Below are positions 42,452-51,999 of a stretch of 64,000 nucleotides of DNA, piece after piece; the stretch's first letter is position 1, and each line of letters opens with the position of its first letter. This DNA comes from Balneolaceae bacterium (GTDB taxonomy: Bacteria; Bacteroidota; Rhodothermia; Balneolales; Balneolaceae). Under the pieces are notes generated by a model. It did no database searches. It saw nothing but the letters and a program-made list of their open reading frames with translations, and was not told the origin of the DNA. The DNA lies in assembly GCA_020832415.1 (NCBI GenBank), contig JAFIES010000032.1, positions 1 to 64,000 on the forward strand. Direction: 5' to 3'. A program made the position numbers and the translations under genes.

Positions 42452-43953
42452 TCGATCTCGGGCCTTGCTGAGAATGTCTCCAGCAGCAATTCGAGTATAT
42501 TTTTTCCGAAAAAGGTGAGACGCTCCTGCCCGGTCATCGCCAGGAATCGCAAGAGGTTTCTGAGATCGTGCATAAGAGGTGGTGGGTCGGTAACCAGTGT
42601 TTCGTTTTCGATGACAAAATCCCAGTCAAACGAATTCTCGAATTTAACTCCGCGTTTCTCCATACTCATCCTATACATATTTGCAATCAATCCATAACCA
42701 ATAGTAGTGGGGTGAAGCCCATCGAGGCTAAAAATTCCGCCCCGGTCCAGTTTGCCGGTAGTATCATCAAGCCGAAGATAATCGGTTGAAATTCGCGGAT
42801 GACCATCCTTATTCACCAAATAACCGGTTTTTGGATTTCTTTGCAGTGCCCGAATAAAGTCGGCAGGATAGGGTTCAATCTGTTGCTTTGGATGCCTTCG
42901 CCTGGCAGCTGCTTTTACATATTTCGCAACGGGTACCACACAAAAATCAAATTCACCGGCCAGTCTTCGAATGATTTCGTTGTATTGGTCTACAATCTGA
43001 TCCAGCAGAATGGCATCATCCTTTGTGAGGTGCGGGTGTTTTATGGGATCGAAATCTTCATCCCAAATCCAGAAACGGGCGTAATAATCAAAATACCCAC
43101 CCGTTGACGATGCCCCATTTTTATTCACACCTCTTATTGCGGGCGGAATGGTTACATAAGGAATGGTGGGAACAAATACGTTTTTCACATTCATTCCGGC
43201 AACTTTTGTGTAGAGTCGGCGCAATTCTTCTTTAAAATGTTCCGGCCTGAAAACCGTACACTTTCTGTCGGCGTAATAATTATGCAGATCATCAGAATCA
43301 GAAAAGACAATGCGTAGTTTTGTTACCGAACCGACAATGTTGTTATGGCCGATGCACACAATCAGGTTTTCAATACCTCCATCAGCCTGAAGTAATTCAA
43401 CATTGTTGAGCATAGTGTTATTTTCGTAACCGGTGTTTAATGAAGGATTGAGCACAAGCCTTGCAGTAGTGTACATGGCATTATCGGGAAGTACATTAAA
43501 CACCGAGTATTTTGGGCGATTATTTTTGATGTGATTACGGCTGTACAGTTCATTGATCAGCATGGTATCGCTGATAGAAAACCCCCAAACAGCCTGATTG
43601 TGATATGGATAAGGCTGATCAACACTCAGCGATTTCAATTGACCGTCCCAATACGATTTTATTCTGCTGAGGGTTCTGTACATCTCCCTTGCTGCAGGTA
43701 CCGAATGCCTCAGGGAAATCGCATCACCATATTTCTCAGCGAGCCCGCGGATCAGAACTTCAATATTGATTGGAATTCCAGCCTGGGCGGAAAATGATGG
43801 CTGATCAAACTGCACAGATTCACCCATAGACCGGGCAATCATTGCCGGAAAACTTAAATCGGTGCGGTAAATACCCCCGTTTTTAAAGCCCTGGGCCATA
43901 CTGTCGCCCATGGCAACCAGTCTGTGTTTGTATGATCTTCTTCTGCTAAACAA
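42448..43953 (-). CDS. SGNH/GDSL-type hydrolase-like protein
   Basis: This 501-residue cytosolic protein without signal peptide shows the SGNH blocks spread over a long chain. AMGDSMAQGFKNGG is near the N-terminus (Ser17), CIGHNNIVGSV replaces the GxND block, and GIFSLDGLHPTTIGYGLIAN has the Asp-x-x-His dyad at the C-terminal side. The length is more than twice that of a minimal SGNH enzyme; the insert between blocks has Tyr/Trp-rich segments (YFDYYARFWIWDED). It is probably an esterase or lipase-like enzyme of unknown substrate. It is convergent with hemG (4-bp overlap) and divergent from the AhpD-like gene (31-bp gap). Confidence 0.78.
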   Translation of the reverse strand: MFSRRRSYKHRLVAMGDSMAQGFKNGGIYRTDLSFPAMIARSMGESVQFDQPSFSAQAGIPINIEVLIRGLAEKYGDAISLRHSVPAAREMYRTLSRIKSYWDGQLKSLSVDQPYPYHNQAVWGFSISDTMLINELYSRNHIKNNRPKYSVFNVLPDNAMYTTARLVLNPSLNTGYENNTMLNNVELLQADGGIENLIVCIGHNNIVGSVTKLRIVFSDSDDLHNYYADRKCTVFRPEHFKEELRRLYTKVAGMNVKNVFVPTIPYVTIPPAIRGVNKNGASSTGGYFDYYARFWIWDEDFDPIKHPHLTKDDAILLDQIVDQYNEIIRRLAGEFDFCVVPVAKYVKAAARRRHPKQQIEPYPADFIRALQRNPKTGYLVNKDGHPRISTDYLRLDDTTGKLDRGGIFSLDGLHPTTIGYGLIANMYRMSMEKRGVKFENSFDWDFVIENETLVTDPPPLMHDLRNLLRFLAMTGQERLTFFGKNILELLLETFSARPEID

Positions 43954-43984
43954 ATGAGATAATTGTTACCTTTAAGCGTGGAAT

Positions 43985-44380
43985 ATGAAAAACGAATCCT
44001 TGTCAATCAATAGCAATATGAGCAGAGAAACAAACCGTCTTGAAGAATTTCGAAAAAAGCGTAAAACAGCAAATGATAAAATTCTTGAACTGGATCACCT
44101 TGGCGTAAAACGATTCTTTAATCTTGATTCAAATACTTACAAAGACGGGGCATTAACCGGGCAAACGAAAGAGTTACTTGGGCTGGTGGCATCGGCGGTT
44201 TTGCGATGTAATGACTGCATAGATTACCATTTGGAGCAGTGCGCCAAAACCGGTTCAACCAAAGATGAGATCGTGGATGCGCTGAATGTTGCTCTTGTAG
44301 TTGGCGGCAGTATTGTAATTCCGCATTTCAGGCACGCAATAACAACAATAGAATTTTTGGAAGAAGAGGGGTTGCTTTAG
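43985..44380 (+). CDS. Carboxymuconolactone decarboxylase/AhpD-like protein
   Basis: This 131-residue all-helical protein has the AhpD-type redox centre LRCNDCIDYHLEQC, that is CxxC followed by the conserved His. Family helices flank it (LGLVASAVLRCN, DEIVDALNVALVVGGSIV). Such proteins are alkylhydroperoxidase-like, or act as gamma-carboxymuconolactone decarboxylases when the CxxC is absent; here it is present, so a redox role is favoured. The ATG at 44018 (MSRETNRLEEF) is an alternative start. The next gene begins at the base after its stop. Confidence 0.88.
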   Translation: MKNESLSINSNMSRETNRLEEFRKKRKTANDKILELDHLGVKRFFNLDSNTYKDGALTGQTKELLGLVASAVLRCNDCIDYHLEQCAKTGSTKDEIVDALNVALVVGGSIVIPHFRHAITTIEFLEEEGLL

Positions 44381-45541
44381 ATGCGATTTCGCCTGGTTTT
44401 CTTCTTTCTGATACTTTTCTTTGCAGGAACTGCGGCCTTTGCACAGATTATACCGCCCGACAGAGATCCGCTCCCACCGGATGCAAAAATTGGTAGTTAT
44501 TATTCGGTTTTACCGCTTATTGGATATAGTTCTGACCAGGGTTTTATTGGTGGCGGATTTTTGCAAAGGATCAATTACGATATCAACCGAAAACCATTTC
44601 TGAGTTCGCTGAAAACCGATATCACATTTTCTACTAGAGGAGATATCATATCGCAATTGCAGTATGAACGCACCAGGCTCTTTGGTTCCGAAATTAGAAG
44701 CAGTATTGATTTTGTGGGACAGCGAGAAAAACAGGCACACTATTTTGGGCTTGGTAATGATTCACAGTTCTCCTCTTCAGAATTCAATGACGGTCTAAAC
44801 TTCTACGAGAACCGGGAGTTATACCTGAATTACAGAGTTCGGCAGGGATTTTTAACATTTGGTGAAAGAGGTAAAATTGACTTCTTTGGAGAGACATCAT
44901 TCTGGTACGTAGATGGGATTTCTGTTGGAGAGGATACACGCTTTGCGGGAGAAGAACCGGAAGGTTTTGGCAGCAGCAGAGCCCTTAAATTTGGAATCGG
45001 GCTTATTGCCGACAGCCGAAACAACGAATTTGCTCCATCAACGGGTATTCGATACGAAGCGAGCCTGAACTCCAGCCAATCTTTTCTGTTCAGCAATTAC
45101 TCTTTTTCAAGCCTTCGTGGTGATTTCAGGCACTTTATTCCAATTGTTGGCAGAGTTACACTTGCACACCGTCTTCAGGCGGAACATACTCTGGGCGATG
45201 CGCCATTTTGGGCACTGCCTGTTATTGGAAATGAGAATGGCTTGCGGGGCTTCCACAGAAACCGATTCAGGGGAGATAGTTCTCTGTTAAATATGATAGA
45301 AGTCAGGTCGTGGCTGTTCAGCGTTTTTTCCGGCAGAATTGATGTTGGGATGCACACCTTTTGGGACACCGGCAGAGTCTATTCTGAATTTGATTCCGGT
45401 GCGTTTTTTGATAACTGGAAACATGTATTTGTGGTAGGAGGTGCAATCACTCTTCTCAATCCTGACTTGATTGTACGAGGTGATATCGGCTTTTCAAATG
45501 AAACGTGGAGAATTTATTTTGGGGCGGGATATGTTTTTTAA
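44381..45541 (+). CDS. BamA/TamA-family outer-membrane surface antigen barrel
   Basis: This 386-residue protein has a signal peptide to about residue 21 (GTAAFAQ). An Omp85-type C-terminal barrel follows with no POTRA domains. Family marks are YSSDQGFIGGGFLQRINYD, the IADSRNNEFAPSTGIRYEAS strand pair, and an ENGLRGFHRNRFRGDSS loop close to the VRGF-type L6 motif of BamA. The chain ends with an aromatic strand (YFGAGYVF). Short Omp85 proteins of this type are common in Bacteroidota and are of uncertain role. It abuts the AhpD-like gene directly. Confidence 0.88.
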   Translation: MRFRLVFFFLILFFAGTAAFAQIIPPDRDPLPPDAKIGSYYSVLPLIGYSSDQGFIGGGFLQRINYDINRKPFLSSLKTDITFSTRGDIISQLQYERTRLFGSEIRSSIDFVGQREKQAHYFGLGNDSQFSSSEFNDGLNFYENRELYLNYRVRQGFLTFGERGKIDFFGETSFWYVDGISVGEDTRFAGEEPEGFGSSRALKFGIGLIADSRNNEFAPSTGIRYEASLNSSQSFLFSNYSFSSLRGDFRHFIPIVGRVTLAHRLQAEHTLGDAPFWALPVIGNENGLRGFHRNRFRGDSSLLNMIEVRSWLFSVFSGRIDVGMHTFWDTGRVYSEFDSGAFFDNWKHVFVVGGAITLLNPDLIVRGDIGFSNETWRIYFGAGYVF

Positions 45542-45553
45542 ATCTAAACAGAG

Positions 45554-46306
45554 ATGAGCATGAAAAAGATACTGTTTACTGCGCATCAGGACACTCTGCC
45601 GGAGTTTTTGTCAGCTGGTACAACTCTTCGGGAATCCATTCTCCACTTGCCTCTTGAAACGTACCATTACGATGTTGACGATGAGATGCACAATGAGGTT
45701 GAGAGGGAGCTCGACAAATTTGCATATGTAATCCATGGCAGCAGGCTGCATGCCCGTTATTTTATTCGATGGATGCGTGAGTATGGCCAGTCTGATCGGG
45801 TACAGCAACTTGTACACCTTGTAATGGATCAGCCAACCGCCGATATTTTGGAAGAGTATCAGATACCCGCAATAAAACCCCGTGATGATGCCCGGCCAAT
45901 TGATTTAATCGAATTCTTGCTTCGGATTTCTTATGAAGGAAACATCCTGTACCCGTCGGGTGATCAAAAAACAGATGAGATTCCGGGTTTACTCATAGAG
46001 CTTGAGCTGCCATTTGCAGAATTTCAGGTTTTCTCAGAAGAGAGTCTTGATCGGAAAAAGCTGGATGATTACAGAAAGCAGGTAAGCAGTAACGAAATAG
46101 CGGGTGTTATTTTTCATAACGAATCTTCCATTACAAGAGTAAAAACTGCATTTCCGGATCTTGATCTTACAAAGACGTCCATCATATCAGCAGGCGGAAG
46201 AGTTACAAGAAAACTCACTCAGATGGGGTATAAAAATATCACTGATGGAAAAGGCTCCTGGAAAAAGATTCAGGAATTAGCACTTAAATTAGCAAAAAGC
46301 TTCTGA
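45554..46306 (+). CDS. Probable uroporphyrinogen-III synthase (HemD-like)
   Basis: This 250-residue protein has the two-domain alternating alpha/beta pattern of HemD. The N-terminal half contains YVIHGSRLHARYFIRWMREY (position of the FTSxNxVR-like segment). The second half contains ILYPSGDQKTDEIPGLLIEL (the family's P-x-G-x-x-R-x-x-L segment), GVIFHNESSITRV, and SIISAGGRVTRKLTQMGYKN before a terminal helix. HemD sequences are very poorly conserved, so the call rests on pattern plus location 3 kb from hemG. It is convergent with the cupin gene, 5 bp apart. Confidence 0.55.
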   Translation: MSMKKILFTAHQDTLPEFLSAGTTLRESILHLPLETYHYDVDDEMHNEVERELDKFAYVIHGSRLHARYFIRWMREYGQSDRVQQLVHLVMDQPTADILEEYQIPAIKPRDDARPIDLIEFLLRISYEGNILYPSGDQKTDEIPGLLIELELPFAEFQVFSEESLDRKKLDDYRKQVSSNEIAGVIFHNESSITRVKTAFPDLDLTKTSIISAGGRVTRKLTQMGYKNITDGKGSWKKIQELALKLAKSF

Positions 46307-46311
46307 TCAGA

Positions 46312-46818
46312 TCATACTGAGGGTTTAGTGAGCATCTTGATGATCTCCACATGTTCCGGAAATGCCTGGAGCATTTGATAGCGGCCTGCCATTTCAAAAT
46401 CATCAAAATCAAATCCCGGGGAAACCGTACAGCCACAAAGTGCATAGCTGCCGGGAGTATCAACAGTAACCCCAAACCACGTATCTGCCGGCACAACATG
46501 TTGCGGTTTCTGTTCATTTGTTAGATCCATTCCAAGATAGAGTGCCTGGTACGACCCATCCTGGTGGATCATATGAATTGTGATTGCTGAACCTTCGTAG
46601 TGGTGCCACATCTCATCCGATTTAATTCGGTGAAAATGAGAGATATCCTCACTGCCAAGCAGATAATAGATACCGGTTTTCAAATTTCTGCCTGCTGGAA
46701 ATAGATCTGACGGCCCATCGTGACGAGCTTTACTTCGATACGTTTCAGAGTAGTATCCACCTTCAGGATGTGGCAGCAGGTTTAACTGTTCGATTAGTTC
46801 ACGTTTTCGGTCAGACAT
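46312..46818 (-). CDS. Cupin domain protein (DUF985/cupin_5)
   Basis: This 168-residue protein is a single cupin barrel of the DUF985 family. LLPHPEGGYYSETYRS is the family opening, followed by IYYLLGSEDISHFHRIKSDE and MWHHYEG, with cupin metal-ligand-type His and Glu residues, then VVPADTWFGVTV and GCTVSPGFDFDDFEMA. The function is unknown; some relatives bind sugars or nucleotide sugars. The GDPD gene lies upstream on the same strand with a 3-bp gap. Confidence 0.9.
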   Translation of the reverse strand: MSDRKRELIEQLNLLPHPEGGYYSETYRSKARHDGPSDLFPAGRNLKTGIYYLLGSEDISHFHRIKSDEMWHHYEGSAITIHMIHQDGSYQALYLGMDLTNEQKPQHVVPADTWFGVTVDTPGSYALCGCTVSPGFDFDDFEMAGRYQMLQAFPEHVEIIKMLTKPSV

Positions 46819-46821
46819 ATT

Positions 46822-47724
46822 TTATGGTCTTAAAACTGCTGCGCTGTCGGGGTAATCCGTAATGATACCATCCACACCCATTTCCAGCTGACGGCGCATT
46901 TCTGCTACGTTATTGATGGTCCACGGAATCACTGTCATTCCAAGCTGATGAGCTTCGTTTACAATCTCATCGGATACCAGTCTGTAATTTGGGCTCCAGA
47001 TTTCAGGGGTGTAGCCGAGTGCAGCTAGGTACGTTTCCATGGGGTCGTCAGTGGATACTAATATTGCCTGTGCAATCTCTGTGTTCAGCTTTCGAAACTC
47101 AATGAGCGTAGCAGGATCGAAAGATTGAATGATGATCCTGTCGAAAAGATCGAACTCCTTGTGAAGCATGGTGAGCTCTTCGTAGAGTAATTCGGCAAAT
47201 TCTGCCGGCTGGGGGTACATCACCCCATAAAGTTCAGGGTTACTTTTAGTTTCAATATTATAGGCCACCGGGGGCAGCTCAAGTTCATGTGTATATGCCT
47301 CTATAGCCCTAATTGCATCTCTCATCAACGGTTTGGTGATTTCAAGTGGCTGCTGATTTGGGAAATTGACGTGCCCCCGTTTACCCACATCAAACCGGCG
47401 GGTCTCTTCATACGTCATTTCAAATATGTTATACTCCATCTGTTCACCTTCCGTGACGGGTGTGCCGTCAGGTTTGGTGCTGATGTGATAATGAAACCAG
47501 GGTTCATGAGAGATCAGAATTTGTCTGTCTTTCGTTACAACAAGATCAAACTCTATGGTATCAACACCATGATCAATAGCGATCAAAAAGCTTGGAATGG
47601 TATTTTCGGGAAGAAGGCCTCGTGCACCCCGATGGCCCTGGAGATCAAAGTCCCAGGTGGCCTCTTCAACAGTGCAAGCAGTAAATAGTAACATGGCAAG
47701 AAGTAAAAGCAGATAATTTCGCAT
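46822..47724 (-). CDS. Glycerophosphodiester phosphodiesterase lipoprotein
   Basis: This 300-residue lipoprotein (lipobox LFTAC, Cys17) has a GDPD TIM barrel. Catalytic motifs are LQGHRGARGLLPENTIPSF (first His and Arg), TIEFDLVVTKDRQILISHEP (Glu-x-Asp and second His), AYNIETK, and the C-terminal GMTVIPWTINNVAEM plus VDGIITDYPD. It hydrolyses glycerophosphodiesters to glycerol 3-phosphate in the envelope. It is probably co-transcribed with the downstream cupin gene. Confidence 0.94.
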   Translation of the reverse strand: MRNYLLLLLAMLLFTACTVEEATWDFDLQGHRGARGLLPENTIPSFLIAIDHGVDTIEFDLVVTKDRQILISHEPWFHYHISTKPDGTPVTEGEQMEYNIFEMTYEETRRFDVGKRGHVNFPNQQPLEITKPLMRDAIRAIEAYTHELELPPVAYNIETKSNPELYGVMYPQPAEFAELLYEELTMLHKEFDLFDRIIIQSFDPATLIEFRKLNTEIAQAILVSTDDPMETYLAALGYTPEIWSPNYRLVSDEIVNEAHQLGMTVIPWTINNVAEMRRQLEMGVDGIITDYPDSAAVLRP

Positions 47725-47780
47725 GATGATTCAATAATTGGTTACACAAAATGAAAGGCTAAGATAAGCCATGGGAAAAT

Positions 47781-48677
47781 TTAATCCAGCAAGTTTAGGA
47801 AAAGATTAAGAACCTTTTGCCACTCATCGCTCCAAGGTGCTATCATTTCAAAATGCCCGGCATTTGTTTGCAGTATGTGGGTTGCATCATCACCGGCAGC
47901 CTTAGCCTGGTTTACAAAATGGAATCCGAAAAATGGGGGTACCGGCGCATCAAAAGCCGCTGAAACTTCAATAAATGGTACGCCCATGGGGAGCAGTTCT
48001 GCAGGTGAGGTATCAAGATAGGCGTCACTTCCTCTGTTTTCGTAATCAACGAGCCGTTCAACTGTATTTTCACCACAGGAGGACGCACCGTAGTTACTAT
48101 ATCTCTGAAGGTCGTTTATTCCGGCCAATGAAATAACCCCATGAATTTCGACTCTCTCATGTAGTTCACTGTAAATATCCATATTCAGCGGGCTCTCTTC
48201 AGGAATGTTATGCCGTGCAGCAAGCCATGTAGCAAGGTGGCCACCGGCCGAATGACCGGCCAAAATCACCCTGTCTCTGTTCAAATTGTGATCGGCCGCT
48301 ACTCTTTGGAAGAAATCAGACCCGAAGACGGCACTCCGAAACGTATCGGGATAACCAACACCTTCCTGGCCAAGCCTGCTGTATTCCACATTCCAAACCG
48401 CAAAACCTGCCTCCTTTAAAGCATTAGCCATGTGATTCATAATCTCCACACCGGGATAGATATCGAGCCAGCAGCCACCATGAAACAGAATAACCGAGGT
48501 ATGGGGTTCTTCATCAGGCAGCCACAACTCTCCAAATGTATGTTCGCTTGTTCCATAGTAAATTCTCTCAGTGGGCTGAGGTAGATCACCTTCAACCAGA
48601 TCCCGCCAGCTGACAAGCTGGGCAACCGCTAGTTCGGAAATAAAACAGAGTAAGAATATTTGAAGCAGAATTTTCAT
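47781..48677 (-). CDS. Exported alpha/beta hydrolase (BD-FAE/kynurenine-formamidase-like)
   Basis: This 298-residue protein has a signal peptide to about residue 19 (SELAVAQ). The alpha/beta hydrolase fold has the HGG oxyanion motif SVILFHGGCWLDIYPG, the nucleophile elbow VILAGHSAGGHLATWLAAR and a C-terminal catalytic His in LQTNAGHFEMIAPWSDEW. HGG plus GHSAG is characteristic of hormone-sensitive-lipase-like or formamidase-like esterases. The gene starts 18 bp after the end of mutS2 on the same strand. Confidence 0.88.
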   Translation of the reverse strand: MKILLQIFLLCFISELAVAQLVSWRDLVEGDLPQPTERIYYGTSEHTFGELWLPDEEPHTSVILFHGGCWLDIYPGVEIMNHMANALKEAGFAVWNVEYSRLGQEGVGYPDTFRSAVFGSDFFQRVAADHNLNRDRVILAGHSAGGHLATWLAARHNIPEESPLNMDIYSELHERVEIHGVISLAGINDLQRYSNYGASSCGENTVERLVDYENRGSDAYLDTSPAELLPMGVPFIEVSAAFDAPVPPFFGFHFVNQAKAAGDDATHILQTNAGHFEMIAPWSDEWQKVLNLFLNLLD

Positions 48678-48695
48678 GAAGTGTGTTGGTTTAAC

Positions 48696-51104
48696 TTACT
48701 TTAAATTTGCAACAGTGCAGCCTGTACCGCCACTTTCCCAGGGAGCAATTTCAAAAGATTCTACTTCGCTGCGTTTTTCAAGGTATTCGTTAACCAGTTT
48801 ATGTAAAATTCCTTCCCCTTTTCCATGGATAATTTCAACCTGTTTAAGCCCCCGTGCAATTGCTTTATCCAGGTAGAGAGTCAGTTCGCTGATAGCTTCA
48901 TCACCCCGTTTTCCACGAAGGTCGAGTGTTGGTTTCACTGAAAGATCCAGATCGCCTGATGTAGAGTACGATCGTTTAAAACGCGACTCTTTCTTTTTTG
49001 CAGGCGGATTGGTTTTAACCAGTTTATTCAGCTTCGCTTTTACACGCATTCCATTCATGAGAACAGTTGCCTGTTTCCCGGAGATTTCAACAAGCTCGCC
49101 GGAGGTGTTGTTTTCACCGATCAGAACATAATCTCCCACAGCCGGTTTCTCTTTACTTCTGAAAATTTCCTTTTCCGACTCCTCTTCAAAATCTTGCTTC
49201 TTTTCAGAGATCTCTTTTTTGGCTCCGGCTATATCTTTGCGTGCTTCTTTGATTTTTTCTTTGTCATCACGCCCCTCTTGAACCACCTTTTCAACAGCTT
49301 CTTCAATACGCCGGTTAGCATCACGCATAATTTCGCCGGCATCTTTGTATGCTTTTTCAAGAATTTTCTTTCGCTTCTGTTCGGTATTATCGCTCTGCTC
49401 TTTGTAAATACGCTCACGCTTTTCGATGTCTCGCAGGCGGCTGTTAAATTCCGAAGCAAGATCTTCCGATTCCTGCATCTTTTTCTCGAGGCTTACCAGC
49501 AGTTCACCCATCTTGTCACGATTTTCACCCAGCAGAGAGCGCGCTTTTTCCATTAATTTTGCAGGCAAATGCATCCGTTCAGCAATTTCAAAAGCGTAAC
49601 TGCTCCCGGGAATTCCTTTTTTGAACTTATAGGTAGGAGAGAGATTCTCCTGGTTGAACTCCATTGCTCCATTCACCACGTTCGGATGCTCGTGCGCAAA
49701 CACTTTCAGTGAGCCGTGATGTGTGGTTACAATTACTCTGGAATTACGATTGATAACCTCCTCAACAAAAGCCTGAAAGAGCGCTCCTCCTTCCTCTGGA
49801 TCAGTTCCCGAACCGGCTTCATCAATCAATACGAGTGATCCGGGCTGCAGGTGATCGAGGGTTTTTTTCATCCATTGCAGACGCGAGGAGAAGGTGCTTA
49901 GGTCATTTTCTATGGATTGATCATCCCCAACATCAAGAAAAAGTCCGCTTAAAATTGGCAGGGTTGAGTCTGGCTGAACGGGAATCGGGTAACCACTTTG
50001 CAGCATCATACTTAGAATCCCGGCAGTTTTCATGGCCACGGATTTTCCCCCTGCATTAGGCCCGGTAATAATCAGCCCAAGTTCACTGTCCGAAAGTTTA
50101 AGATCCAGCGGCACAACGGGCTCGGCTTCTTTAAGAGTTCTGTTTTTAAGCAGCAAATTTGGATTTTTTGCCCTGATCAGATCCAGGGTATTCTCTTTTG
50201 AAATTACCGGAATGGAGCCATCGATATCGAGTCCTGTTTTTACGCGGCAGTGAATGGCATCAAGCAGTGCAAGGTGTACTGTATTTTTGAGCAGGCTATC
50301 AGCGTATTTGCGTACTTCTGATGTGAGCTGACGAATAATTTTCTCGATCTCCCGCTGCTCTTCCGACTCGAGCTGGCGGATATCATTGTTGATCTGAAGT
50401 GCCTCTACCGGTTCAAGGTAAACCGTTTGCCCAGAAGAAGATACATCCTGTATAAAACCCTGAACTTTTCTTTTGTACTCTGCCTGAATCGGTATCACCA
50501 TACGGCCATTTCGGATGGTGGCACCTTCATCGGAGGTCATCCCATCTTTAGCAGCGCGTCTCATTACCTGCATGATTGTGCTTCTGAGGCGGTTACGCTC
50601 CCGGTTGATTCTGTTTCGAATTCGCTTGAGCTCCTGGCTGGCATCATCCCGAAGATCACCTCTTTCGGTTACCACTCGTTTGATGGCTTCTTCAAGAGGT
50701 TTAAGGTTTACAAGACGGTTTGTGATTTTTTTTAATGAAGGATAATCTCCCTCGGTTTTTTCAAAAAATTGCTTAACGATTCGTGCAACGGCAGCATTTT
50801 GAAGAATGGTCACAAAATCATCAAGGGGCAGCAGATTTCCCGAAATACGGCTCTCTTTCACTGCTTCTCTTACATCTTCAGTTACAGAAAGGGGATGGTT
50901 TGATCCGCTTTGCAGCAAATGCATCCATTCCGAAGCCTGAAACAACCTTTCTGTTACCTCACCGAAGCTGGCAGACGGGTGAAGGTTTTCTAGGAATTCC
51001 CGCCCATATGGGGTAAATGCTTTACGAAGAGCTGCCTCTTTAATGGATTGAAATCCAATTTTTGAGGGAGAATGTTCTGGGTGCAGTATCATCTTATCAT
51101 GCAT
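48696..51104 (-). CDS. mutS2: Endonuclease MutS2
   Basis: This 802-residue MutS homologue lacks the mismatch-recognition domain. The core and lever helices are at residues about 10-310. The ATPase has Walker A IITGPNAGGKSVAMKT at about 335-350, LVLIDEAGSGTDPEEGGAL (Walker B) and VIVTTHHGSLK. A long coiled coil (about 520-640, Glu/Lys rich) leads to a KOW-like region and the C-terminal Smr nuclease domain (TLDLRGKRGDEAI, VEIIHGKGEGIL). MutS2 suppresses homologous recombination and, in some bacteria, splits collided ribosomes. The stand-alone Smr protein at 20875 is a relative of its C-terminus. An AAGTTC-GT-GAACTT palindrome lies upstream at 51111-51124. Confidence 0.97.
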   Translation of the reverse strand: MHDKMILHPEHSPSKIGFQSIKEAALRKAFTPYGREFLENLHPSASFGEVTERLFQASEWMHLLQSGSNHPLSVTEDVREAVKESRISGNLLPLDDFVTILQNAAVARIVKQFFEKTEGDYPSLKKITNRLVNLKPLEEAIKRVVTERGDLRDDASQELKRIRNRINRERNRLRSTIMQVMRRAAKDGMTSDEGATIRNGRMVIPIQAEYKRKVQGFIQDVSSSGQTVYLEPVEALQINNDIRQLESEEQREIEKIIRQLTSEVRKYADSLLKNTVHLALLDAIHCRVKTGLDIDGSIPVISKENTLDLIRAKNPNLLLKNRTLKEAEPVVPLDLKLSDSELGLIITGPNAGGKSVAMKTAGILSMMLQSGYPIPVQPDSTLPILSGLFLDVGDDQSIENDLSTFSSRLQWMKKTLDHLQPGSLVLIDEAGSGTDPEEGGALFQAFVEEVINRNSRVIVTTHHGSLKVFAHEHPNVVNGAMEFNQENLSPTYKFKKGIPGSSYAFEIAERMHLPAKLMEKARSLLGENRDKMGELLVSLEKKMQESEDLASEFNSRLRDIEKRERIYKEQSDNTEQKRKKILEKAYKDAGEIMRDANRRIEEAVEKVVQEGRDDKEKIKEARKDIAGAKKEISEKKQDFEEESEKEIFRSKEKPAVGDYVLIGENNTSGELVEISGKQATVLMNGMRVKAKLNKLVKTNPPAKKKESRFKRSYSTSGDLDLSVKPTLDLRGKRGDEAISELTLYLDKAIARGLKQVEIIHGKGEGILHKLVNEYLEKRSEVESFEIAPWESGGTGCTVANLK

Positions 51105-51216
51105 GTTTAGAAGTTCGTGAACTTTTAACTGAAATAGTAATTTTCCGGGATCAGCCGGTTATTCAAAATAGAATTTAACCCGATAGAGAGAATCGTTACA
51201 TTAAAAACAAAAAATT

Positions 51217-51999
51217 ATGCGAATATTTCAGGTTGATGCTTTTTCGAAAGATGTATTTAAGGGAAACCCCGCAGCCGTTATTCCACTGGAGCAGTGGCCG
51301 GAAGATTCGGTTTTGCAACAGGTAGCAGCTGAAAATAATTTGTCGGAGACTGCATTTTTTTCAGAAAACAGTGACGGTTCTTATAAACTAAGATGGTTTA
51401 CGCCGGAGACTGAAGTAGACCTCTGCGGACATGCAACTCTGGCATCTGCCCACATTCTTTTTGAAAGATTGGGTTATGATAAGCCTGAGATCTCTTTTCA
51501 CTCGAAAAGTGGTGTACTTACTGTTATAAAACGTGATGGATTGTATGTAATGGATTTTCCATCCAATCCGCCGAAGCCCATTCCGGTGCCAAAATTGCTG
51601 CCCGAGGCGATTGGAATCATACCGATTTATACAGGTGTGAACACGGATATGCTTGTTTTTGTACAGAAAGAAGCAGATGTAAGAGAAATCAAACCCGATA
51701 TGATTCTCCTCAAAAGGATGGAAGTAAGAGGCATTATTGTTACGGCTCCGGCTGATAATCCTGATGTGGATTTTGTGAGCCGCTTTTTTGCACCGGCTGT
51801 GGGTGTTCCTGAAGATCCTGTTACCGGTTCAGCCCACACAGTTCTCACTCCTTTTTGGGCAAAACGCCTTGGCAAAAGCAGGCTCAAAGCAAGGCAGTTA
51901 TCGGAGAGGGGAGGAGAGCTGTTTTGCTTCCAAAAAGAGGACAGAGTAGAAATTGGGGGTAATGCCGTAACCTACATGGAAGGTGAGATAACAATCTGA
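51217..51999 (+). CDS. PhzF family isomerase/epimerase
   Basis: This 260-residue protein shows all PhzF marks: FQVDAFSKDVFKGNPAAVI at the N-terminus, the catalytic Glu44 in NLSETAFFSE, LRWFTPETEVDLCGHATLAS, and FFAPAVGVPEDPVTGSAHTV in the second half. PhzF enzymes isomerise small metabolites; most housekeeping members have unknown substrates, and no phenazine genes are present. The stop codon shares a base with the next gene's start. Confidence 0.93.
   Translation: MRIFQVDAFSKDVFKGNPAAVIPLEQWPEDSVLQQVAAENNLSETAFFSENSDGSYKLRWFTPETEVDLCGHATLASAHILFERLGYDKPEISFHSKSGVLTVIKRDGLYVMDFPSNPPKPIPVPKLLPEAIGIIPIYTGVNTDMLVFVQKEADVREIKPDMILLKRMEVRGIIVTAPADNPDVDFVSRFFAPAVGVPEDPVTGSAHTVLTPFWAKRLGKSRLKARQLSERGGELFCFQKEDRVEIGGNAVTYMEGEITI

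Noticed and set aside
51217..51999. Phenazine biosynthesis gene
   Set aside because: PhzF-like proteins are widespread housekeeping isomerases; no other phz genes are present.
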